Part shown: positions 43,370 through 56,885 of the stretch, piece after piece
Numbering within the stretch: the stretch's first letter is position 1
Layout of the letters: each line of letters starts with the position of its first letter
DNA from: Terfezia claveryi
Lineage: Eukaryota > Ascomycota > Pezizomycetes > Pezizales > Pezizaceae
Assembly: GCA_015179025.1 (NCBI GenBank)
Contig: WHUX01000003.1
Location: 806,001-870,000, forward strand
Direction: 5' to 3'
DNA length: 64,000 nt
Program-made: the position numbers and the translations under genes
The notes under the pieces: model-generated
Databases searched by the model: none
What the model saw: the letters and a program-made list of their open reading frames with translations, nothing else
What the model was told of the DNA's origin: nothing

Positions 43370-46300
43370 AGTTATTCGGGTGGCATACCAGAATGTAGCG
43401 GGAAGCCATGTAAATACCCATACATTTCTGGAATGGTGTAAGGAGGAGGAAGTAGAGGTAGCTTTTGTTGGGGAGGCATGGATCGACAGGGAAGGGAAAG
43501 GGAGCCAGGAGCACCCCACTTTTATTTTAGGAAGTACGGTCAAAAAAGGAAGGAGAGTCGTAGCCTATTGGAGAAAGTCTCTAGCAGACAATATTAGGGT
43601 TGACTTGGAGGAGGACAACCTGGTTATCGTCAGCATATTCGAAAAAAAGCTGGTGGGAGTTTATGCGAGTGGGAAATGGCATGGCAAAAAGTGGGAAGAG
43701 TGGTTAATAGGAGTGGGTCGGAAGCTAGGAGGAGGAGACGGAGACGGGGATATGGCTGTAGTAGGGGATTGGAATGCCCATAGTCACATCTGGGATGTTA
43801 CCTGTAAGGAAGATAGCAGAGGGAGGATTATGGCGGACTGGCTAATCGGGAATAGCTGGTCTATTACAGAGGGAGACAGTAGCTGGACATGGGAAAGGAT
43901 GAGGGGGGGGAGGGTAGAGCGGAGCAGGATAGACCTCTTCTTAAGCAAAGGAAAGGAGTGGGGAGAGGTCAAAAAAGAAAAGCTCTCCTCAGACCATTGG
44001 GCCCTGCTAGGCGATATCTCATGGGGGGAAGCTAAAACACTGGCGAAGAGATTAGTAGTAAACTGGGAGAGTCTCAAAGGGGAAGTAGAGAAGATAATGG
44101 AAGTAGGAGCAGAAGCTGAAGAGGGGTGGATAAGAGGGTTAAAAGGTATATTACCATATGAAAAGCTCAAGAGCCTATATAGCTGACATACCAAGGTCAT
44201 AAGCATTACTGAGAGGTCCAAGAGGTGGTGGGACAGCGAGCTGTCGGTGCAGCTCAAAATCACTAGAAAGAGTAGGAGGGAGAAGCTGGGGGATAACTTA
44301 AACCAGAATGACCGGACTAGCAGATGGAAGGCGGAAAAGGAGAAGCTCAGAACTCTAGTCCGGAGGAAGAAAAAGGAATGCTGGCAAAAGTTCTGTGAGG
44401 AAAATGGGGAGAAAGACCTGTGGGAGATCGTCAAGTGGGCGAAGGACCCATGGCATATCAAAGGGACTATGGGGAAGCTAGTAGATGAAGAAGGGAAGGA
44501 GTGCAAGAGTGATGGGGAAAAAGTGGCTAGCCTGATGACAGACCACTTTAAATGGAGGGCAGACGGGAGGCAGGTTGAGGAGCCTGAAGAGGAGGAAGGG
44601 CTGGAGCTACTGGATGCAGTAAGAGAGCCACAGGATAAAGAAATTTTGGAAGGGCTTGAGGAAGAGATAAGAAAAGCACTACAAAATACCTGCAACAAGT
44701 CGGCACTGGGGCCAGACGGTATTAGTTATAGGTTTATTAAACTGGTTCTACATACAAGGCTAGGGAAAGAACTAATCGGGGAGGTGGCAAAAAATCTAGC
44801 ACAAGGCAGAACACCTGTGGATTGGCAGTTTAGTAAGGTAGTAATGATCCTAAAGCCAGGGAAGGATCACTGCCTAACTAAAGGGTGGAGGCCAATTAAT
44901 CTTATTAACTGCATGGGGAAACTGGGGGAGAAAGTTGTAGCAGACAGGCTCCAGAGGTCTGGGCTGCTTCATAAACATCAGTTCGGTTCGGTCAAAGGGC
45001 GCACAGCAATGGAAGCTGCACTACGAACTGTGACCAGAGCTCAGAGGTGCCTGGCAGCAGGAGGAGCCGTGGAGTGGGCCTTCTGGGACGTGAAGGGGGG
45101 TTTCCAAAATGTCAGGGAGGAGGACGTGATAAAAGAGCTAGAGAAGTCAGAGGAGGGGAGGAGGTGGATTCCCTAGATGAGAAGTTTCTTCAGAGCTCGA
45201 GAATTTGAGATGGAATGGGATAGGAAGATCCGGGGTAGGGGTAAGACAAATTTAGGGGCACCTCAAGGCTCTCCTCTTTCGCCGGTGATCTTCTTGATAT
45301 AGATGGCCCCAATTATCAAGAGGATGGAGATAGAGATTAGGAGAGTAGCTAGCCCCTGGGACAATGAACTCCCATCATACGTTGATGACCTCCACTTAAA
45401 CGTTTGTATCTGGGACGAACCAACAGCACTGGAAACGGATATGGAGGACGTTTTACAACGTGTAGACGAGGCAGTCCACAGAGTGGCAGAGGAGTGCCAC
45501 CTACCCTTGGAAGACTCGAAGCATGAAAAGCTAGTGTTGAGGAAAAAAAGGAGAAAGAAGAATAAGGAGGTAAAATGGGTCAAGTGGGTAGGCTTTATCA
45601 TGGATGAGAGCCTTTCCTTCAGGGAACATTGGAAGAGCCGCATAGCAAAGGCAAGGGGGCTATTAGGGCAACTGGGGGGGTTAGGCAACTCTAATTGGGG
45701 GATGAGTGCTAAGAGCTGGAGGGTGGCCTATACTGGCATGGTTAGGGCAGTAGCGCTTTGGAGGGCGGAGCTGGGCTAGAGAGGTCAGAGGGACTGGGAA
45801 GAGGAGTTTGAGAAACTCCAGTACCAAGCCCTCAAAAAATGCATAAATGCAACTCACAGCTCTCGCAGAGAGCTGGTAAGCCAGATTACAGGGGTGGAGT
45901 CACCCAGAATGGTCCTGAATACAGCCCAGGCGAGACTGCTAGGTAAAATGATGTGGGATCCTAAGGCCCTGAGGGACCTGTAGTTGGGGGAGGGGTTTAG
46001 GAGGTGGAACATTGAGGCGGGAAGGGCATGGGACTACTTCGGGGAACCTTTTCCCCTATCCGATGGGTTCACCTCTGTTATGTCAGCCATCCGAAGCAAG
46101 GCGGGTTTGCTAAAGGAGGAAGGAAATGAGGTACTGAGCATTGGAGGCAAGGTCGAGCTCGTCCAGATTCCTATAGTAAACTTCGGGTTAACCAGGGAGT
46201 CGAAGCCAGAGGAGTGGCAAAGGAAGATTGAAGCAGCAAAGGAAGATTCTGCAGTTGTCTATACAGATAGCAGCAAGAGTGAACAGGGCCGAGTAGGAGG

Positions 46301-47057
46301 GGGGTGGTGCTCAGCGGGCGGAAGGGTAAAGGGGCGAGTAGGCATCGGAAAGATGGCCACGGTATGGGACGGTGAAGTTGTTGGGATAAAAAAGGCCTTG
46401 AAGGAGGCTAACAGGGACTGGAAGCTCCTAATTTTGTCTGATTCCCAGGCCGCTCTGATGGCAATCCAGAGGGTGGGCAGATCAGGTAAAGCCAGGACAG
46501 CTGACCTCAAGTAGGTGGGGAAGCTGATCTCGCAGAGGCTGAGGGCAGGGGGCGAGGGAGCAGTTAGACTCGGCTGGGTTAAAGCCCATGTGGGCATTGA
46601 GGGTAATGAGCTAGCTGACTCCTTAGCAAAAGAAGGGGTGGAACTAGAGTACCTTGACCATCCCTTAATTACCGAAGGAGGGCTGAAATAGGAATGGAAG
46701 CGGAGAAGGGAAGGTGAGAGGCGGGTGGCCGGATCGGGGAAAGGTAGAGTGATAGGGTGGAATAGAAGGGCAAGGATCAATTACGTGCACTGCAGGACAG
46801 GAAAGGGCAACCTCCAGTCCTGGCGGGCTCGTTTAGATGATTCGGTTGACCCTACCTGCCAGAGGTGCGGAAGGTACGAGGAGACAGGCAGTCACGTTGC
46901 TTTGGCCTGCTCTCGGGGTGAGGGTATAGGCAGGAAGTGGAGCACCTGGGAGGAGGTGGATGAGAGGAAAAGGTGGGTAAAGAAAGTGAAAGATGGCGGG
47001 AAGGAGGTCATTTTAGACCTGGCCGAGTCCTTCTTTGCCAACCTGGATCTAGGGTGA
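43353..47057 (+). pseudogene. LINE ORF2: endonuclease, RT, RNase H, CCHC; seven stops
   Basis: A single frame for 1235 codons without any frameshift, broken by TGA 44184-44186 and TAG at 45174-45176, 45300-45302, 45777-45779, 45981-45983, 46512-46514 and 46689-46691. Domains: AP-type endonuclease (AYQNVAGS, GEAW, GDWNAHS, SSDHW) at 43380-44020. Reverse transcriptase follows, with SALGPDGISYRF, GWRPINLINCMGK, HQFGSVKGRTAMEA, GAPQGSPLSPV and the YVDD catalytic box at about 45380. RNase H comes next (VVYTDSSKSE, DGEVVGIKKAL, LSDSQAAL, HVGIEGNELAD). A C-terminal CQRCGRYEETGSHVALAC motif ends it. The first in-frame codons lack an ATG (two TAGs precede a GTG at 43353), so the start may be lost or reached from ORF1. 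Confidence 0.93.
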
Positions 47058-47366
47058 GTGGCAGGCAGGCCGCGGCGGTGGAAGCTGCATGTATGGGGGG
47101 AGGGCCTGGAGGGCCTGGACGGGCGTGGTGGGGGAAGCTCTGTATGTTTAAAGGGAGGGCCGGGACGGGCGTGGCGGGGGAGGTCTTTTATTGGGAGAGA
47201 GGCCGGTTAGTGGGTGTGGCGGAGGGGGTAGGGGTGCTTTCTGCTTTTCTTTGGCTTGGGAGGCTGGGCGTTTATGCAGCCCGTTGTCCCGTGGGTGTAC
47301 CGAGTCTTCTAAGGCGAGGGAATGGGTCCGTCTCATAGCCTTAGGCTCCATAGACGTATAGACTCC
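47058..47366 (+). other. LINE 3' UTR, GC-rich
   Basis: 309 nt with a direct repeat of GGACGGGCGTGGYGGGGGA (47117-47135 and 47163-47181), ending TAGACGTATAGACTCC before the A run. Confidence 0.75.
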
Positions 47367-47384
47367 AAAAAAAAAAAAAAAAAA
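47367..47384 (+). other. LINE poly(A) tail, 18 A
   Basis: Uninterrupted A run followed immediately by the right target-site duplication. Confidence 0.93.
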
Positions 47385-47397
47385 GCTGGTGGGTTGC
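47385..47397 (+). repeat. LINE target-site duplication, right copy
   Basis: GCTGGTGGGTTGC, identical to 30562-30574. Confidence 0.92.
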
Positions 47398-50389
47398 ACT
47401 GCATCGTTTTGATGCTGGATGTACCAGTAGGAACTCTCAATTCTGTATTTCCTATTCAAGACTGGCAGAATTGATTGTCTCCTAACCATCGTTGTCGAAT
47501 CAAAAGTCCGTTGTTGAGTTGTCTCCAATCATATTACAATCCTTACTTTTTTTTAAAAGAAAAAATTATCATAATACAATATCCGGGATCTCGGGCCCTC
47601 CATATCGATCTAATTCCGTCCCAGAAGCTACGGGCCACCAGTGTACCCCCACGTTATATGTATAGCATAATATCATGGAGCCTTGAGTCACAGGCTCCAT
47701 AGATACAGTTATAAGCTATTCCGATATTCTTTGTACCACAGGATATATGATCCCCAATTCGGGTCAGGACAGTGTACAATTCTTGGTAGCTAAATGTCAT
47801 ACAACATCCTATCTCAAAAATTCTTTGTTTTATATAGAATCCTACATGCTCCTTGAGAAGTGCTTTAGGAGGCATGGCATCGAGGCTGATAATAGTACGT
47901 TTGTGTTTACAATATATCTCTTGAAGTGGATAACTCCAAGTGTAGTGTCCAGCTAATGGACCATGCGCAATAGACTTGCCCTAGATATAATACCAACCTA
48001 CCAGAAAATGTGGATGATAAATTTAGGTTAAGGACTACCACCCTTTCTGGTTGTATTGCTATTGCAGAAGATGATTAAAAGATTGATTTCCTGCTTCTGT
48101 AAGTGCATAGTCTCTCAATGGCTTAACTGTGGCTCGAGAAATGTTAGATCTCTGTTAGCGCTAGGTTAAATATAACTAGAAACTGCGTATTTATTGCGGC
48201 TTTTTACCAGTGTTCGGATACTAATGGACAGAAATTGTGGCTCTGCTACCACAGAAAACGACTCGATATGCTAAGGGGATGGAGACTCATCATGCTTCTT
48301 GCTAGTCTTGAAATCTCTAGCTAGGTGGAGGAGAGGAAATTGATGGTGTGTCCAAGTAACCCGCCATCAGCCTATTTCGAGTCCTCACTGAAGGATAATT
48401 CAGCATTCATAAAGTGGAAGAAGTTGGGGTTTACCGTACATGAGTACTTCTAAGAAACATATTCTGTCCTCTCCAGGCGCAATAAAAATATAGGTTATTT
48501 CCCCATCTTCATTGTGGGTATACGCACCATGTGACTAAGTGCCTAGGCCTTCAATTAATTCCTCTGCGTGCATCCCAATGTATTGAACTACAAGAAAGAT
48601 CTACAATATTTATCGTATACATTGCTTGAACCTTTTACTCCCCAAAGTTAAGGAATGAATACCCGCTGCCCATTGAATAAGCCTTCTTCCAATTAGAGCT
48701 TGGCTAGATGTCCTTTGAGTTCTGGAGTCTCACCATCAGATAAATGACCCTCTAGTTCATTTAGGGTAACTAGCAATATCTCTGTGCCTTGATACTGTTT
48801 GGGAAGTGTTCTTACTGTACATCTCTAATGTTTAGTATCCCCAGGCTTCATAAATACATATAAACATTAATTTCTGCCGTTTGTGGGTCAAACAGGTTAG
48901 CCCAGGCTAGTCATCTTCTGTGTTATCTGTTAGCTACTTGAAGTTGATTCCCAATTTGTGATGCCTAATCTAATACATTTTCTGGTTCACAATAAGTAAA
49001 TGTTCCACTTGCATCACATCCCCACCCTTAGTAATACCATAGCAGTGGTAGGGTAGCCATGCCTGCATAAAGTAGCTTCGAGAGTAGTAGGGTAAATATT
49101 ACATTATTGGTGCTACCGCTGTATGCTTGTTCTAACTGCATATAGACAAACTTTCTTTCTTAATATTTACATATCATGAGCATCAAATTATAATCATTAT
49201 CAGGTGAAGTCAATTGGAAAAGGGAAATTTACAACAATATAAGGAGTTGTCATTGTTAGCATTATTCCAAAGAATCTTTATTTATTGATGCCAAAAGGTG
49301 CTTTAAATCAACCAAGGGAATAAATGAGAGTGGAGTTGCTGCAACTATGTTATAATAGAGGTGGAATCGAAGATTTGGTCAGAAGGAGGGAAGGGTGCTT
49401 CTTTTGAAGTGAACCCAATCTAAGATTACCCTGAGTTTGCGATTTGATACCAGATCCCAGGTAGTAAAGAGGTATTAAGACACAAGTGCTCAGGATTATA
49501 CTGGGACTTGCCTTTTGAAGCTGAAATGCTGCTGTCACGCTTTAAATACTAATGCTGATAAAACCCAAGATCTTTAGCCATTCAGTCTGCGGGACAGCCC
49601 TGGACAAAAGTATGTTTGCTACTACTTTGTTTTAGGGAACACAGAGTGTCTATGCATAGGATGGACCTTCGATCAAGCGTACTTGCCCGAGGATATTTGC
49701 TGTACTCATTACCCATAGTTGTATCTACACGATAGGATGCGGCATGTACATGTAGTTGGTGAAAAAAAAGGTTGGACAATGTCTATGCAGAGAATAAGGC
49801 TGAACGTCTGATTCGTACATCGCTATAAATGCATTGAACTTGTCCCCCTACACGCATTTGCAATGTTTTGAGGGAAAACAAGTAAAAATTTATTTGAATA
49901 GAGTTGGTCATACCGTAAAAATACGCAAATAAGACTGCAGTCTTGAACACGCTTCGAGCGTCTCAGCCAGATAAAAATACAGTCCTATTCACAGATACGG
50001 TCTAATAAAAAAGGTATAAAGCTAATCCATGATTTCGTCCCCGACCAGAAGTCGAAGTTGAGATTGCAAGGCTTTGGACCCATTACGCTCGGAATCGATC
50101 TTGAATATTATTGTCATCCTCAGATTCCTCAACAGTAGTTGTAATGCCCCATTTGAGCGTTATTATACTCGTGTTTAAGGCAGCATGTGAATACAGCCTT
50201 ATACACAGTGCCTTATCTGGGTATTGCCTCAATTTCAACCTGAGTTTTGATTCTCAAATACTTCTTTTGACAGGCTATATGGTCTTATTGGCGAATTTCT
50301 ACGTATTTTGATCTGATATGTAAAGCTCAAAGATGTGAACCTTAACAGGCAACGCTAGCTTGAGACATCGGAGGGTCAAGTGCCCTACG

Positions 50390-50415
50390 TAATATATATA
50401 TATATATATATATAT
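50390..50415. repeat. (AT)n microsatellite
   Basis: About 13 AT/TA units, continuous. Confidence 0.9.
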
Positions 50416-53400
50416 GCGGTTGGAAATGCTTTTGTTGGCTTGTCCATGCATAGCCGGTAAGACAAATTAATCTTGTTGATAGTTACAAAAAAGCTACATA
50501 TAGATGCGTTCAACGAACCTTGGTGGTGAAAAGCTTGGTTTCTTAAGGCCGGCTTTACACTGTGACGAGCTGATGTACTCCCCAGGAACAACTCGCAAGG
50601 TTAATATCTACTGTAGCATTCCGCTTGTGCAGATAAGCATTGATTTTGGCATGGATATTTCAAAACCTTCCTGTCCCCGGAGCTGCCTAGGCTTCAGTGC
50701 AGAAATTGCAGATGCATGAATTCAGACAAATGTATACTTAGTACAATACCCTTCAAACATATAGCGTTAGTGGCTTCCGGGTGAAGGCCAGCACATTTCT
50801 GTTGTCCTCTTTTTTTTGGACCTCACCAGATATGTTTAACTAGAAGTGACGCCGGCTAGATACAACAATCAGGTAGCTTGATGTACATTGCCTATGGAAG
50901 ATATTGCTCAGAGTATCTCAACAAAGGCCTGTGCAGATGTTGGGAACATTTTCCACCCATTAGTGACATCATCCTATATCACTCTGCGTGCTGTCAATGA
51001 TATCAACTGAGACACTTTTGTTAGAATATTGAATTCTGTGATACACGTATGCGTCCTTTGTATCAGTAAACTATATATTCACATTCTGGGGGCCGAAGCC
51101 TGTGCCGCATGTAGTACAGTACGAACAAATGAGTAGTACGAATTCACAAAGGTGTACTGTTCAGGAAAATAAAAACGGCCATCTGTTGATACGTATACAA
51201 TGGCCTAACGAAAAATGACGGTTGTAGAAACAAAGTGTGCGTATCTTAGCCGTTAACGTAAGTGAAAGACAGCTATTATGTATGTAGGTATGGATCAGGG
51301 AAAGCTCCCCCACCTGATGTCGATCGCCGGATAGCATTTAGAATATTGAAGAGATTATCTCCGCTGAGTAGCAAGTTAGCTACGACCAGATGAGTGTGTG
51401 CATCCATAGGTATGTGTGGGACAGCTCATTCCGCAGGGCCAATTGCCGGGTTCAGACAATAATAGTCCAGAGTGCCGGCCACGATGCAGCAATGACCATA
51501 TTGCAATTTCCTATGCATAAGACTTAGAGGAAAAGATCCTTAAAACACGCTATGAACGTTTGTGTACCTGAAGCCAGAATTCAAAGCATCTTGGGTAAAG
51601 TTTGTCACGAAGTCAGTTGAAACCAAAAGGTCCTTTTGCAAGTTGTGAGTTGTGTGGGCCATTCCCAGTTGCCCAAGAGCGAGTGGGTGCAACTGTAGGA
51701 CCAAAAGTAATATTTTATGCACCCTCAACTAGAACCGACGCTTAGTATGTGCCGCAGAAACGTATGGCAAAACCGTGTTTGTCGAACTTACGTGTTTTAC
51801 AATACTGAAACTTTCGTCGATTCTCTTTCAGTGCGCCAATATTGTCCAAGCTCAACGGCTTGAGCTTTTCACGACAGCGCGGCTTATCTCCGAGCCAACA
51901 AGTCTAGAAAATCTGGTTGCAGCGGCAGGTGACCTTTCAGAACCCCAACTGCTGGTGACATCGCTCAACTTATTGAAAGCGCATTAGGTATGTGTTACTG
52001 CCGCTGAATACTCCCATGTACGTAACCTCGATTAGATTGTATCAGAGCTTCCATTGATTATGTCCTAAATTTCCTCGACCTGTATCCGGCCGAGGTACAA
52101 AAGGTTATTTATTCACTACTCATGCTCAGCTTGCCACCAAATTCCAATACACGAGTTCGTCATTCAAAGATACCGTGACACCTGTGTAACAGCGGGATTA
52201 TGGCACATCATAAATAGGATTGATAAACGAGTGTATTGTCTACATATGCGTGACCCGTGTCCGCAGAAATAGAAAGTAGGGTCACAGTCAAAGAATAGCC
52301 AAGGCCTGCCATGTTGTAGTGGATATAACATAGAGTACTCAGTGTTAAGCAGAAGCAATACCATAAGAAGGACTAAAGAAATAGCTTTGTAGGCCTCATT
52401 GAATTGGCCTGGAAGGGTGGTATTTAAATTTCAATGACTAGCTGAGATTCGGCAATTTTGTACGCGGACCAGTGTTACGTACTGACGAGTTTTTAGAAGG
52501 CGAGTGGATTTGACCATGATTAGTGATTTAGTTTGTTCTAGTAATGATTGCCTGTTTAATGTATGGTTCCGTACCAAAAATATCCGGCCAATGCAATGCC
52601 GCACAGCTACTACCCTACAAGCAATTGCGTAACAAAAATTGTAGATAACAGACCTAAAAGTATTATTTTGGCACTTCATTCTCATGATCAGACATTTTGT
52701 CTGTGGTGCAGAGAGTAGTGACGTTGTGTATTGGCCGGATACTTTACAATATGTACCAGTTCAGCACGTGGTGCACTTATAGCACCAATACCGCTATTTT
52801 ATAGTTATGAAGCGAGAATCAGCTTGTTGCGCCAGCAGAAGTTTGTAATTGTGTGGTTTATGAGCTCACGAGGCCAACTGATGAAGTCGACTCCACTCTT
52901 TTATGTCCGATTCGATGAACCATCTTGAAGTTGGAGGTCTATTAAATTAGAATTTAACGATGCACAAGCTGTTGTTCTGCAGCATTCCATGGCCACAACC
53001 CAGGTCCATCAGACCTATGTTATTAAGAGAAGAAGTTTTGAACAAGTACTCCCAGTCATTTTTCCAGTCCACTCGGGTTCATGCTTAAAGTACTCCACTA
53101 CGACATATATAAGAATATTTACATGGCGAGTATGCAAATAAATACGTAGTGCTCAGATTTTGTTATTATACACAAGCCTGGTTTGTGCTATTTTTAACGC
53201 TTGCTCCTAAAGGCAATGAATATCATTCGAGTTACATACAAGGTCTGCGAAAGCACATTCTTTGCATGCAAGGGATCTGAGGCACTTCAAACAAGCACAC
53301 CACCTGTGGTTATCAATCGTGCACTACATCGGATTCCTCTATATGTTTGTATAGAGAAAGAAAGAAACTCTCACAATTATGGCAAGCATCATAATTTCAA

Positions 53401-56400
53401 ACTAACCATAATGGTCAGAAAGCTGAAGTTACAATAATGCTGTATTATGAGGGGATTTTCGTTTCCTATGAAAAGCGATGAGTCATGATAGGACTGGTCC
53501 CAGTGAAGGAATTCCCACGGGCCGTAACATGCTTCTTCCGAAGCCTATTTTCGCGGAATCTGCCCATCTCCGAGCATCCGAGAAGGTGACAACTAGCCGC
53601 AATGCACTGCCACGTTCTGTGCTGCCTAAGCTTCCAGTGTTCAACAACGGCAGTTGGCATGACTGTTGAAGCACGTGGTTCACTCAATTTTAGGCATCTA
53701 TGTGGGTCTGCGATATGAATGCCTTACCCTCGGCCGCAACCGCCGTACGCATGCTTAAATGTGCTACTGTACAATATAAAGTATTCACATGGACCCATGC
53801 GAGGTACATATCCGTGGACAATCATACCGGTTACACTGCTCCCAGCCGAAATCTGGTTCCTCGGGAACAAGTACCGGTACCATACGTGGATACTTCGTCT
53901 CATATATTCAGTGGAGCCATAGTTCTCTCACGTCATATGGTAAATGCCAATTTGCATGACAACCGGGGACTACAAAGCACTACTAGTAAGCGCCACCTAA
54001 ATTTTCTAACAAAACTGAATGTCATTGTTGAGAATGTCATGGGTGATTACGATTGTTGAGATCAAATTTTTCACCTATGTACGACATACTCTATCGAGGT
54101 CTTTCTTCCTTTTATAACACTACAGTGGAATGGCTTTGAGATATCGATGCTTTTGTGATTATAAAGTCACACCTTTAGAACCACATAGATTCGACCACAA
54201 AAAGCTGAAACAACTGCGAAATTCGGTTACTTGTATAGGTCGTATGAGGATGCTGCATCAACCAGCTGACTGGAGTATCCTTTAACTTTCTATAAATATC
54301 AAACAGGGTTTTCTTCCGAACTTAAGTAGAGTGCATTCAGGATCCGACCAATTGCCTCAGCCTTCATTACCATTGGGCCCCAGCACTCAGGTGTATATCG
54401 GGTCTCTTTGTAAGCCCTGGAGGATATAATCATCAAAATATATCGACACACCCCACAAAGACAGCACATATACGCAGCCGTTCTACCAATGATGTAGCCT
54501 GATGCATTGATGTCGATATCTTGATACCTGAAACTTTGAGGAACCGACATAGTGTGCTGTTTTAATGAAAGCAATGGGCATGGATACACCAACCGAAAAC
54601 ATTGATGATCCTACGCAACAATGGTACAGTGCTATGCCATAAGTCATCACCCGAGGCGGCAAAATTGACCCTGAGCGAAGACTTATGAATTGTACATACA
54701 TATGTTCAGTATGCACCGTGGCCAAAACCCTCTAGTATACCCTATTGTACCCGTCGATAACATGAGGCGAGGGATGAGAAAGCTATCTAGACTACCTTTC
54801 ATTATTGTTGATTGCAGGGTGGACTTGCATTTAAAAATTTCTCTCACGAGTGTTGGCCCCCCAAAGACCCAGCTCGGACATATTGGAGTACCATCTTAGT
54901 CCAAGTCACACTTCTTCTCTTCACCGGCTGCAAGGGAAGAATTCTAGGTGGAGCATCAAACAAAACTAAAGCACCATGGAAATAATAAATTCAGGTTTTG
55001 CTGCCACTCTGAATTGAACCGGTGCTTTATGGATTAGTCATGCCTCCACGTTATTGTCCCAGGTATTCAACAACTGATTTGTAATTTATATTGCGAGTCT
55101 TTTTCTTTTGCTTCCATTTCGGCGATTTATTTAGTATTAGGTTGCTGCTGGTGACAGCATGATCTAGCTCTTCACCGGTAGAATGTAAAGTTCTGAAGTC
55201 TTCGCTCGTGGTTGTTTTGACACCAAATAGCCCAAAATCGCCACTAGCACAATTCCTCAGGCCCTTTGGAGGGTTGAACTGAGGCTATCTAAAAGCTCCC
55301 GATATTCATAATATAAGAACATAAATCGAAGCAAGGCTATGTATACAAGATTCAAAAATTGACTGATATAGAGGTACATACATAGTATTAATTTGTATGG
55401 GGATGGTACATACAGTTAGCAACCACTTAGAACCAGCTACTACTTTCAGCGCATATAATAGCCAAATTTTTAAATATAGACTCAGTATAGAAATCGTTAT
55501 CATAATTTTAATTCCAAGTCATGAGCTAATTTCTTACTTATTGGAATTTTGCTGGATGGGCGCTTTTAATACAAAAGAGATCAAGGGTGAAGACTAATGG
55601 AACGGAACTATACATACCTGTTGAATATACATGTACAGGACAGTAAATTAAAAATGGGCTAAATTAAATTGTGAAACCTGCGAAGAATCCATGATCACTG
55701 TTTCTAAGTATAGTTTCGATTTATCCTCGAGCCTAGAACCCGCCAGTCTGGTTTGCCTTCGTTTCAAGATTCTCCAGAAGCAGCGGATGGAAAATTACTG
55801 CGCTAGCTAGATCTAGCGCCTGAAGATCTCCTGCGGGGCCCCAGACATTTCTTAGATTCGTAAATGAACTATGTTCATATTGGTATGTTATTATCTACAA
55901 TTATAACTGATAAATAACAACTTGTGCTTGCACTTTGAAGATGGTCATGAGATCTGTTGCATCCAAAGCCCAGGTCTTAATCTGGACAAATTCACAGAAA
56001 TTGCCATGAAAAAGTAAGAGATCTTGCGAAGTCCAGGTAAGTTCACATTAAAGAATATATTGTCTCACATTTCAATGCAACGTTAGTGGTTGGTCACACA
56101 ACGGCGCAATGGCACTTGGGCAATAAATCTTCGATTTTTTTTTTTTTTTCAATCATAAGAATCAATATACGGCTGAAACCTTATAGCTACGGTGTAATCG
56201 GTGCCCACTTGAAATATCTACACCTAGAGCTTGCCTGAATAGTCGTTTCTCAATTATGTGTAGTGATATGTGTGTGGCTGGGTTATTAGCAAGGTAATTT
56301 CCTTGCTTACTAGGGAATGGCTTTACCATGATAAATCATACAAGCTTTCCACCAGGTTCCATGAAGTACCGAATATAATTGACTCAATCCGCATCAGCCA

Positions 56401-56885
56401 GTTGTACCACCCTAGGCAGCCCCAATGCAAGTAAATTAAAATTATCATTATACAGAGAGAGCTCTTAGGGTGCTAGTCACTCCCTATGTAAACGCAGGAA
56501 CGTCAGCAAAGGGATTGAGTGCCACTGTAACGAAGTTGCGGAATATAGAGTCTAGAATTTATTCAATATCTAACTTTACATTGGCTAAGATGCACCTGGC
56601 CAAGATTTAAGAGTGTATTCAATATCAATGCAAGCTATCTTCAATTGGTTCTAGATCATGTTATAAAGCTATAGATATTAGCGTTTGAAACACCTTCCTC
56701 CAGTGGACTGGCCTCCGCTCAGGAAACGGGTATCCTGCTATGTAAATATTAATGTAACTACAACGGAATAGTTTACGGGTGCAGATCATTCTCACGAGTA
56801 CCATCTGCAGGAGTCTGCAACGTAAGATTGAGCAACGACACGGTCATAACATGTACAGTAGAACCAGCACTTAGGCCTTTCCCGG

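Larger units (their letters stand above)
30575..47384 (+). mobile_element. Tad1-like non-LTR retrotransposon (LINE), nested host
   Basis: Bounded by a 13-bp target-site duplication and ending in an 18-nt A run (47367-47384). It carries a 5' leader, an ORF1 with a CCHC knuckle, and an ORF2 with AP-type endonuclease, reverse transcriptase, RNase H and a C-terminal CCHC motif, an order typical of the fungal Tad1 clade. Subtracting the inserted gypsy element and one 5-bp duplication leaves about 7.2 kb, close to Neurospora Tad. It looks full-length but inactive: both ORFs carry premature stops and ORF1 has frameshifts. Confidence 0.93.

Noticed and set aside
43784..44698. Minus-strand 304-codon Ser/Leu-rich ORF
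   Set aside because: Antisense of the purine-rich LINE ORF2; the plus strand has endonuclease and RT motifs and this one has none.
53700..54059. 119-codon ATG ORF in the gene-poor region
   Set aside because: No motif or domain-like pattern; one frame of this length is expected by chance in such a long region.
55000..55060. Possible tRNA on the minus strand (GGTTCAATTC)
   Set aside because: Resembles a T-loop, but the five-base T stem does not pair and no acceptor or anticodon stem fits.
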